The position numbers and the translations under genes were made by a program. Under the pieces are notes generated by a model. It had not been told where the DNA came from, did not search any database, and worked only from the letters and a program-made list of their open reading frames with translations. From the NCBI GenBank assembly GCA_016934875.1, contig JAFGSC010000239.1:1-5170 (forward strand): a stretch of 5,170 nucleotides of DNA. The letters run 5' to 3'. Every line of letters starts with the position of its first letter. Position 1 is the first letter of the stretch. Origin of the DNA: Candidatus Atribacteria bacterium (GTDB taxonomy: Bacteria; Atribacterota; Phoenicimicrobiia; Phoenicimicrobiales; Stramentimicrobiaceae). Shown piece after piece: positions 1 through 4,758 of this stretch.

Positions 1-189
1 ATTCGTTTCAATGGATAAGCTTACTGTCGCAGAATCAGGTTTTACAGTGAGTTCAGACTGACCGTATGTTTGAATGATATGTTTATCTTCATTAAAAGCA
101 TTAACAGTTAAGACATGAATAGAAGTAATCAACAGGATGAAAGCTATAACTAAAAAGATAAAAAAAGTAGTTATTTTTTTACATCTCAT
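1..189 (-). CDS. SIMPL (DUF541) domain exported protein, N-terminal part
   Basis: The minus strand is open from an ATG at 189-187 to the window edge, giving 63 residues of a longer protein. The first ~31 residues are a signal peptide or membrane anchor: a basic start (MRCKK), then a long hydrophobic run ending near NAF. After it comes IQTYGQSELTVKPDSATVSL at about residues 39-58, which matches the first strand of the SIMPL/DUF541 family (pattern I-x-V-x-G-x-[GA]-x-[IV]-x-V-x-P-D-x-A). These are usually 230-250-residue periplasmic or cell-surface proteins of poorly defined function, the best-known relatives being E. coli YggE and BP26, so about three quarters is missing here. The start is supported by GGAGG at 206-202, 12 bases upstream, which is somewhat far. 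A promoter-like pair lies at 283-255. The family call rests on one short motif plus the signal peptide. Confidence 0.72.
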   Translation of the reverse strand, partial: MRCKKITTFFIFLVIAFILLITSIHVLTVNAFNEDKHIIQTYGQSELTVKPDSATVSLSIETN

Positions 190-254
190 AGTTGATAAAT
201 ACCTCCAAGGCTTTTATTTGCTATTTCAGAACCAACCACTCCTTTGGTAACAGT

Positions 255-283
255 AAAATACCATTTCTAGGACTAAATGTAAA
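255..283 (-). promoter_or_regulatory. Predicted sigma-70-type promoter for the SIMPL gene
   Basis: Reading leftwards, TTTACA (283-278) is followed after exactly 17 bases by TATTTT (260-255). This fits a housekeeping promoter with one -35 mismatch and two -10 mismatches. Transcription would start near 248, giving a leader of about 59 bases before the ATG at 189. In DNA this AT-rich such pairs arise by chance, so the support is spacing and position only. Confidence 0.42.
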
Positions 284-287
284 TACT

Positions 288-320
288 TTCAATTCAGCAG
301 ATCTTGAGTCGAGAATTGAA
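288..320. repeat. Inverted repeat upstream of the SIMPL promoter
   Basis: TTCAATTC (288-295) and GAATTGAA (313-320) are perfect reverse complements separated by 17 bases. The left arm ends five bases upstream of the predicted -35 box of the minus-strand gene, so the pair sits where an activator or repressor could bind. The spacer contains AGATCT, itself a palindrome. There is no T-tract on either side, so this is not a terminator. Chance is a real alternative. Confidence 0.35.
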
Positions 321-328
321 GATGATAG

Positions 329-351
329 AGCTTTTCTAATGTGCAAAAGCT
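329..351. repeat. Inverted repeat, 7-base arms
   Basis: AGCTTTT (329-335) and AAAAGCT (345-351) form a perfect 7-base stem with a 9-base loop. It lies nine bases from the inverted repeat at 288-320, so the two form a small cluster upstream of the SIMPL gene. Neither strand has a run of T after the stem. It could be an operator or an incidental hairpin. Confidence 0.3.
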
Positions 352-432
352 GCCTACCTGTAAATGTATAAAAAAATATATTTTCTGTTTTCTTTGGCTT
401 TTTTTTGATATAATATGAAACATTAAAAATAA

Positions 433-450
433 CACAAAGTAACCTCTGTG
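433..450 (-). terminator. Weak terminator-like hairpin reading leftwards
   Basis: On the minus strand CACAGAG (450-444), loop GTTA, CTTTGTG (439-433) pairs over 7 bases with one G-U wobble and is followed by TTATTTTTAATG, which resembles a rho-independent terminator. On the plus strand the same arms contain an A-C mismatch, so the minus reading is the stable one. It would block leftward transcripts from entering the SIMPL region. The stem is short and the T-run is interrupted. Confidence 0.28.
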
Positions 451-582
451 CTTTATTATATATTTCTGGATAATACAGTCATTGAAAGAATACTAATTTC
501 AGGGAATAAAGCTGTATCTAAATAAAACTATAAAAATTCGGAAGTTCTATTCGGATTAAAAATCATCCTGATGGGAATTAAG

Positions 583-605
583 ATATACAATGTCTGCTTG
601 TATAT
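583..605. promoter_or_regulatory. Operator-like dyad upstream of the AOR
   Basis: ATATACAA (583-590) and TTGTATAT (598-605) are perfect 8-base reverse complements around the 7-base spacer TGTCTGC. A third half-site, ATACAA, follows at 615-620 and pairs with TTGTAT at 598-603. The TTGTAT/ATACAA half-sites resemble binding sites of some GntR-type repressors, but no regulator gene is in view. The dyad lies about 310 bases upstream of the AOR start, which is far for simple repression, so it may serve an unseen transcript or be incidental. Confidence 0.35.
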
Positions 606-848
606 GTTAATTCAATACAATATAAATATATATGTAATAATGTTAGGCGGAATTATCCAAAAAAAACCTAGTAGATCATTTAACACAAAATTAACTTATT
701 AAAAAAGATTTTAGTGACCAAAGAGTGCCAGGAGTAAAGGTTTTTTTCAGCCGTAGAAATCAATTAAGAAGTAATTCGTATACACTTCCAATCCTAAATA
801 GAATAATAAAAACGGCAATTGTAGATAATGCTTTTTTAGCGTAACACA

Positions 849-897
849 TTGTAAAAATATGATGAGAGTTGATTAATATATTATATTCTACTGTAAT
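849..897 (+). promoter_or_regulatory. Possible AOR promoter region
   Basis: Two weak promoter readings overlap here. TTGTAA (849-854) with TAATAT (874-879) at 19-base spacing would give a leader of about 30 bases. TTGATT (869-874) with TGTAAT (892-897) at the ideal 17-base spacing would start transcription near 904, exactly at the ribosome-binding site, leaving a leader of only about 12 bases. I cannot choose between them. Transcription from further upstream is also possible. Confidence 0.25.
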
Positions 898-903
898 AAT
901 TTG

Positions 904-910
904 AAAGGGA
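904..910 (+). promoter_or_regulatory. Ribosome-binding site deciding the AOR start
   Basis: AAAGGGA lies six bases before the ATG at 916. It favours that ATG over the in-frame TTG at 901, which has no purine-rich site ahead of it and would place this sequence inside the gene. Confidence 0.7.
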
Positions 911-915
911 AAATT

Positions 916-2832
916 ATGTCTTATGGATATTGTGATAGAATCCTACACGTTGATTTGACTGAAAAAAAATATTGGATTGAAAACCCTGGTGAAAAATTTT
1001 ATAGGAAGTATTGGGGTGGAAGAGCCCTTGCATTGTATTATATGCTTAATGAAATGAAACCAGGAATCGATCCATTTTCTCCAGATAACCTATTGATATT
1101 TGCCACTAGTGTGGTTGTAGGGTCAAAGGCACCTATGATTAATCGATATACTGTCTGCGCAAAATCACCTTTAACTAATGCTCATGGGGAAGCAGAAGCA
1201 GGAGGCTATTGGGGTCCAGAATTAAAAAAAGCTGGTTTTGATGCGATCATCATTAAAGGAATATCCCAAGATCCAGTTTATCTGTATCTTAAAGATACAA
1301 AGGTTGAGATAAGAAATGCTCAACATTTGTGGGGAAAGGATACTCTGGAAACCCAAGAATTACTTAGGGAAGAATGCAATGATGAGAGAATACGAATAGC
1401 CCAGATTGGTCCTGCAGGAGAAAATCTAGTCTATTTTGCTAATATTGTGAACGAATTACATCACTTTAATGGCCGAAATGGGCTTGGTGCAGTCATGGGC
1501 TCAAAAAAGTTGAAGGCAATTGTGGTCAGAGGAAATGCCAATATTAATGAATATATACCAGGGAAAATTAATGAAATTACCAGGCAGATTTCCAGGAGAG
1601 TTATGGAAAATCCTTTAAGTCGAAGTCTTAGAGAAAAAGGGACTATTGCCGTTATAGATGTTGCTGCACAAGGAGGTTGGTTACCGACGCGTAATTGGTC
1701 TGATAATCATTTTGAAGAGAAAGAAAGGGTTTTAACAGAAGAGTACCATAAAAGAATTTTTGCAAGAAATAGCTCATGCTATGCTTGCCCTATTGCTTGT
1801 AAAAGAGAATCAAGCTCACAAAATCCTTCATTGGAAATTAATCCAAAATTGGGGGGACCGGAATATGAAACTCTTGTTTCTCTTGGACCTCTTTGCGGAG
1901 TTAGTGATTTAGATTATATTGCAAAGGCAGGCCAACTTTGCAACCAGTATGCAGTAGACACTATTTCTATGGGAATGACCATTGCTTTTGCGATGCAATG
2001 TTATGAAGAAGGTATATTAACAAAAAAAGAAACAGATGGCTTAGAGCTGAATTTTGGAAATAAAAAAGCTGTTATAGAGTTAATTAAGAAAATTGTTTTT
2101 CGTGAAGGGATTGGAGAGCTGCTTAGATTTGGTACTTTACGTGCTTCTAAAAAAATTGGAAAAGGATCTGAGAAATTTGTTCACCAAGTAAAGGGACAAG
2201 AAATTCCTATGCATGATCCGAGAGTAAAAGTTGGTGTTGCCTTACAATATGCTTTAGCTGATTATGGTGCTGATCATATGAAAGCGGCTCATGATGGATA
2301 TTATGCCAGCGAAGATGGTTGGGGCTTACAGGAAACATCTGGGCTAGATATTCATGATGCAGTTGATGTTCAGAATATCGGTTATAAAAAAGTTGCCTTA
2401 TTCAAAAAATTGGATATTTTTTGGTCATTACTGGATATTTTGGGAGTATGTCACTTTGGCTATGTACCCAGAAGTTTAGGAACGCTTGAAGAATTACTTG
2501 GACTGATATGCTCGATTTGTGGTTGGCGTTTAACCTGGTATGAATTAATGAAATTAGGTGAACGATCTATTGATATGGCAAGGATTTTCAACCTTAGAGA
2601 AGGGATTACTGCAAAACATGATCGATTACCTGATGTTTTTTTTCAAAATTTTAAAGGTGGTTTACTAGATGGAAAAGGTGCTATTGATCAGGAAAAGTTC
2701 CAGGAAGCGATTCATTTAAGATACGAAATGATGGGGTGGGACAGGGAAACAGGCATTCCAAGTGATGGTATTCTTGCAGAACTTGGATTGGAATGGCTAA
2801 TTCCTGAGGTAGAGAAGGTTAGAAAACTATAA
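916..2832 (+). CDS. Tungsten/molybdenum aldehyde:ferredoxin oxidoreductase family enzyme
   Basis: A complete 638-residue cytoplasmic enzyme, close in length to Pyrococcus furiosus AOR (about 605). Family members oxidise aldehydes to carboxylic acids, using a bis-pterin tungsten (or molybdenum) cofactor and one 4Fe-4S cluster, and pass electrons to ferredoxin. The start MSYGYCDRILHVDLT matches the family N-terminus. The N-terminal pterin domain covers about residues 1-205, with GGR near 32, R77, GGYWGPELKKAGFD from 96, IGPAGEN and GRNGLGAVMGSKKLKAI from 186. The C-terminal domains hold the cluster cysteines C288, C291 and C295 (SCYACPIAC) and C512 in DILGVCH. GGPEYE has E316 and GADHM has H454, at the places of P. 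furiosus E313 and H448. The first pterin motif DxxGL(C/D) is altered to NQYAVD (343-348). There is no signal peptide, and a terminator follows directly, so the gene appears monocistronic. Substrate and metal cannot be read from sequence; aldehydes from amino-acid breakdown are a guess. BamB-like or other AOR subfamilies are less likely but not excluded. Confidence 0.93.
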   Translation: MSYGYCDRILHVDLTEKKYWIENPGEKFYRKYWGGRALALYYMLNEMKPGIDPFSPDNLLIFATSVVVGSKAPMINRYTVCAKSPLTNAHGEAEAGGYWGPELKKAGFDAIIIKGISQDPVYLYLKDTKVEIRNAQHLWGKDTLETQELLREECNDERIRIAQIGPAGENLVYFANIVNELHHFNGRNGLGAVMGSKKLKAIVVRGNANINEYIPGKINEITRQISRRVMENPLSRSLREKGTIAVIDVAAQGGWLPTRNWSDNHFEEKERVLTEEYHKRIFARNSSCYACPIACKRESSSQNPSLEINPKLGGPEYETLVSLGPLCGVSDLDYIAKAGQLCNQYAVDTISMGMTIAFAMQCYEEGILTKKETDGLELNFGNKKAVIELIKKIVFREGIGELLRFGTLRASKKIGKGSEKFVHQVKGQEIPMHDPRVKVGVALQYALADYGADHMKAAHDGYYASEDGWGLQETSGLDIHDAVDVQNIGYKKVALFKKLDIFWSLLDILGVCHFGYVPRSLGTLEELLGLICSICGWRLTWYELMKLGERSIDMARIFNLREGITAKHDRLPDVFFQNFKGGLLDGKGAIDQEKFQEAIHLRYEMMGWDRETGIPSDGILAELGLEWLIPEVEKVRKL

Positions 2833-2853
2833 ACTCCTATAAGGTTAAACTAC

Positions 2854-2903
2854 AATATGGAAATAATGAATCATACAGTTTCACTATTTCCATATTTTAT
2901 TTT
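2854..2903 (+). terminator. Rho-independent terminator after the AOR gene
   Basis: AATATGGAAATA (2854-2865) pairs perfectly with TATTTCCATATT (2885-2896). After one mismatch the stem continues with TGAA (2867-2870) against TTCA (2880-2883), leaving a 9-base loop. TTATTTT follows the stem. The stem is long but AT-rich. It starts 22 bases after the AOR stop codon and separates the AOR from the transporter operon. Confidence 0.75.
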
Positions 2904-2939
2904 CATAAATTACCTTCATGTCTTGATAATAGGAAAATA

Positions 2940-2959
2940 TTTGAAAAAGGATTTTCAAA
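2940..2959. repeat. Short perfect hairpin
   Basis: TTTGAAAA (2940-2947) and TTTTCAAA (2952-2959) are perfect reverse complements around the tetraloop AGGA. The arms are A/T-rich with a single G-C pair. It lies 37 bases after the AOR terminator tail and has only a weak T-rich stretch behind it (GTTTGTGT), so it could be a minor back-up terminator or an operator. Confidence 0.35.
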
Positions 2960-2990
2960 GTTTGTGTAAATAAAAATTGAAAGTTTAATC

Positions 2991-3002
2991 TTATCATGAT
3001 AA
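2991..3002. repeat. 12-base perfect palindrome
   Basis: TTATCATGATAA reads identically on both strands with no spacer. Such gapless dyads can be bound by dimeric regulators. It lies about 500 bases upstream of the binding-protein gene and has no nearby promoter that I can defend, so a regulatory role is unproven. Confidence 0.3.
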
Positions 3003-3171
3003 ATTCATTAATAATAAAATACTATAGTTGATTCAATATTTCCTCAAAATATTTTTTATGATGTTAATTCATTACAATTGATATGAAAACATAAAAAAGA
3101 TAAAAAATATAATAAGATATTTTCTTTGGATTCAAATATAATTATTCAATAACTTGTTGTTTAAAAAAATA

Positions 3172-3297
3172 AAATCAGTTATAATTTTATTAGTTTTTAG
3201 TTCTGATATTTTCAGTAGATACCTATAATTTCTAAGAAAAGACTTGAAGCTTTAGAAGAACTTCCTTTAAGATCAATATTTTAAATCAGTTATGATT
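3172..3297. repeat. Pair of 15-base imperfect direct repeats
   Basis: AAATCAGTTATAATT (3172-3186) recurs as AAATCAGTTATGATT (3283-3297), 14 of 15 bases identical and 111 bases apart. The second of the two repeat pairs in this spacer is TGATTCAATATTT, present perfectly at 3029-3041 and 3364-3376. The base composition makes chance copies possible. Confidence 0.3.
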
Positions 3298-3419
3298 AAT
3301 ATTAAGATTTCTTATATAAACCAATTCATTTTAATTTATACCTAAGGTGAGCATTTTGCCAAGTGATTCAATATTTGAGTGATAAGCTAAAGAAGGTGGT
3401 TGATGGTTTGATAAAAAAA

Positions 3420-3449
3420 TTGTGAATGCTTTTTGTAATATTTTAGAAT
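3420..3449 (+). promoter_or_regulatory. Predicted promoter of the transporter operon
   Basis: TTGTGA (3420-3425) and TAGAAT (3444-3449) are separated by 18 bases; the -10 box differs from TATAAT at one base. Transcription would begin near 3456, giving a leader of about 50 bases ending in a strong ribosome site. If this promoter is the main one, the mini frames upstream would not be translated in full. Confidence 0.42.
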
Positions 3450-3496
3450 ATAAAAAATTTCAAGATGAATCAGAATTAGGTGCTATTTTTAAAATT

Positions 3497-3503
3497 AAAG
3501 GAG
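3497..3503 (+). promoter_or_regulatory. Ribosome-binding site of the livJ-like gene
   Basis: AAAGGAG lies seven bases before the ATG at 3511 and four before the ATG at 3508. It makes the second ATG the better start. The site also lies within the last codons of the mini frame ending at 3508. Confidence 0.7.
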
Positions 3504-3510
3504 AGTAATG

Positions 3511-4674
3511 ATGAATCGTTTTAGAAGGGTAAGTATAGTTTTATTGCTTATTACATTATTTTTGACTATAAGTATCATTGATCTATTTGCTGCAGATACT
3601 GTAAAGATTGGTTACCTTGCTGCTCTAACTGGTGATTGGGCGGCTTATGGACAGGTAGAAAAAAATACTGCTCTGCTAGCAGTTGATGAAATTAATGCCC
3701 AGGGCGGTCTTCTTGGAAAACCTGTTGAATTGGTTGTTTATGATTTTCGTACCAGGGCAGAAGATGCCGTGAATGCGGTTCGTCGAATGATAGAAGAAGA
3801 CAAGGTTGTTGCGATTGTTGGTTCTAATGGAAGTGGCATCAATATTGCAACAGCCCCGGTTGTCAATAGACTTAAAGTTCCACAGATAGGAACAGTATCT
3901 ACCAATCCCAATGTTACGGTTGATGCAAAAGGAAACGTTTATCCCTATTCTTTCCGGGTATGTTTTACCGATCCTTATCAAGGGAAACTAATCGCCTATT
4001 TTGCAGCTCATGATTTGAAAAGGATGAATGCCGCTATTCTCTATGACGTCAGCAGTGATTACTCACAAGGCCTTCGTGAATTCTTCATCGATAATTACCA
4101 ACAATATGGAGGAAAGATTGTATCAGATCTAGGTTTTCGTGCAGGAACAGATGTTGACTTCCGTGCCCAGTTAACTGAGATTCGAGACAAGAAAGCTGAT
4201 GTACTTGTTCTTCCCAATATGGGTAAAGAAATGGCACTCATTATGAAACAAGCTAGAGAACTAGGGATGGAAGACATTATATTTGTCGGTGGCGATGGGT
4301 TCGCTGAATTTATGTGGGAGATTGCCGGTGATGCCATGGAAAATTCCTATTGGATCAATCACGTTGCTCCAGAAGATCCGGCAATGGCGCCTTTCTTTGC
4401 TGCTTATAAAGAAAAATATAATGATGAATGTAAAGAATTTGTGAACGGTATCCTTGGTTACGATGCCATGTATCTCATGTTTGATGCAATCAAACGTGCC
4501 GGATCTGAAGATCCTACCTTGATTGCACAGGCGCTTGCTGCCAGTAAGGATGTGCAGCTGCACCATGCCGTGATTACGATGGATGAATTCCATAATCCTA
4601 AGGATAAAGATGGAATCGTTCTGATCGCGAAAGATGGAAAGGGAAGATTATTCAAGAAACTGAAACCCGAATAA
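3511..4674 (+). CDS. livJ: Branched-chain-amino-acid-type ABC transporter substrate-binding protein (LivJ-like)
   Basis: A 387-residue periplasmic binding protein of the LivJ/Peripla_BP_6 family that captures an amino acid or related small solute and delivers it to the LivHMGF-type membrane complex. Residues 1-27 are a signal peptide (MNRFRR, hydrophobic core, cleavage near LFA/AD). The mature protein opens with VKIGYLAALTGDWAAYGQ, then AVDEINAQGGLLGKPVELV and a VAIVGSNGSG loop near 104-109. VPQIGTVSTNP at about 123-133 corresponds to the family's ligand-contacting A/S-T-x-P region. The C-terminus has GYDAMYLMFDAIKRAG near 316-331. Cysteines occur only at 151 and 307, so there is no lipobox and the protein is not a lipoprotein. 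The ATG at 3511 lies seven bases after AAAGGAG; the overlapping ATG at 3508 has four-base spacing and would add one Met. A GC-rich hairpin and a livH-like gene follow. Family members also bind amides, urea or aromatic acids, so the substrate is uncertain. Confidence 0.9.
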   Translation: MNRFRRVSIVLLLITLFLTISIIDLFAADTVKIGYLAALTGDWAAYGQVEKNTALLAVDEINAQGGLLGKPVELVVYDFRTRAEDAVNAVRRMIEEDKVVAIVGSNGSGINIATAPVVNRLKVPQIGTVSTNPNVTVDAKGNVYPYSFRVCFTDPYQGKLIAYFAAHDLKRMNAAILYDVSSDYSQGLREFFIDNYQQYGGKIVSDLGFRAGTDVDFRAQLTEIRDKKADVLVLPNMGKEMALIMKQARELGMEDIIFVGGDGFAEFMWEIAGDAMENSYWINHVAPEDPAMAPFFAAYKEKYNDECKEFVNGILGYDAMYLMFDAIKRAGSEDPTLIAQALAASKDVQLHHAVITMDEFHNPKDKDGIVLIAKDGKGRLFKKLKPE

Positions 4675-4704
4675 AATTTCCATGGTATTTGCTTTGAATT
4701 GTCC

Positions 4705-4739
4705 AAGACGGGCACGGATGGTTCGTGCCCGTCTTTATT
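4705..4739 (+). terminator. Strong GC-rich hairpin between binding-protein and permease genes
   Basis: AAGACGGGCACG (4705-4716) pairs perfectly over 12 bases with CGTGCCCGTCTT (4724-4735) around the loop GATGGTT, followed by TATTG. The T-tract is short (TCTTTATT including the stem end), typical of a partial terminator or a 3'-end-protecting hairpin. It starts 30 bases after the livJ-like stop and 20 bases before the permease start. In such operons this arrangement lets the binding protein be made in excess of the membrane subunits; that role is inferred here. Confidence 0.8.
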
Positions 4740-4746
4740 GTAGAAA

Positions 4747-4752
4747 GAGGTG
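4747..4752 (+). promoter_or_regulatory. Ribosome-binding site deciding the livH TTG start
   Basis: GAGGTG, six bases before the TTG at 4759, makes that unusual start codon the best choice. The in-frame GTG at 4750-4752 is part of this site and has only a weak purine stretch ahead of it. Confidence 0.65.
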
Positions 4753-4758
4753 AAATAT

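Larger units (their letters stand above)
190..915. other. Long divergent spacer without a convincing gene
   Basis: These 726 bases separate the minus-strand SIMPL gene from the plus-strand AOR. The stretch is AT-rich with stops in every frame. The longest short frames are a plus-strand one at 571-702 (43 residues, rich in I, N and Y) and a minus-strand one at 849-760 (29 residues, hydrophobic). Neither has a good ribosome-binding site or a recognisable motif. A TATAAT at 409-414 lacks a convincing -35 box. The stretch also holds the promoter, inverted repeats and weak hairpin listed separately. I saw no tRNA, rRNA, known riboswitch or insertion-sequence ends. Confidence 0.7.
2904..3507. other. 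Long, extremely AT-rich spacer upstream of the transporter
   Basis: About 600 bases with no convincing gene; part of it (3061-3120) has only 8 G or C in 60. It contains a hairpin at 2940-2959, a 12-base palindrome at 2991-3002, two pairs of short direct repeats (3029-3041 with 3364-3376; 3172-3186 with 3283-3297) and, towards the right end, short protein-like frames at 3219-3284, 3363-3425 and 3422-3508. The predicted livJ promoter lies at 3420-3449. No RNA gene or mobile-element end was recognised. Such spacers can hold regulatory DNA, a small RNA or a decayed gene. Confidence 0.7.
3363..3508 (+). other. Two overlapping mini reading frames leading into livJ (unproven)
   Basis: A GTG-started frame at 3363-3425 encodes 20 residues, eight of them I, L or V (core SDKLKKVVDGLIKKL, an amphipathic-helix pattern). 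AAGGTGA at 3344-3350 lies 12 bases upstream as a possible ribosome site. Its stop overlaps a second GTG frame (GTGA at 3422-3425), which runs 28 residues to a TAA at 3506-3508. That TAA overlaps the ATG at 3508 of the binding-protein gene. The second frame has no ribosome site of its own. The two frames would fuse if the seven-A run at 3413-3419 had one more A, so this could be leader peptides, a frameshifted gene remnant or chance. Confidence 0.22.

Noticed and set aside
448..525. 25-codon GTG-started frame after the TATAAT at 409-414
   Set aside because: No ribosome site, no convincing -35 box and no recognisable sequence; chance is the simpler explanation.
571..702. 43-codon plus-strand frame beginning MGIKIYNVCLYML
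   Set aside because: No ribosome site, composition dominated by I, N and Y as expected from AT-rich noncoding DNA, and it runs through the operator-like dyad.
901..915. TTG at 901 as the AOR start, adding MKGKI
   Set aside because: No ribosome site precedes it, while AAAGGGA sits at the right distance from the ATG at 916, and family members begin near that ATG.
190..915. Riboswitch, T-box or molybdenum-cofactor RNA upstream of the AOR
   Set aside because: I looked for conserved cores and a terminator/antiterminator pair near the gene and found none; the inverted repeats are far from the start codon.
2904..3507. CRISPR array or insertion-sequence ends in the second spacer
   Set aside because: The repeats are short (13-15 bases), only two copies each and irregularly spaced, with no transposase fragment or target-site duplication.
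3676..4715. Four minus-strand open frames of 80-110 codons across the livJ-like gene
   Set aside because: They lie antisense to a well-supported gene, show no family motifs or ribosome sites, and read like shadows of its codon pattern.
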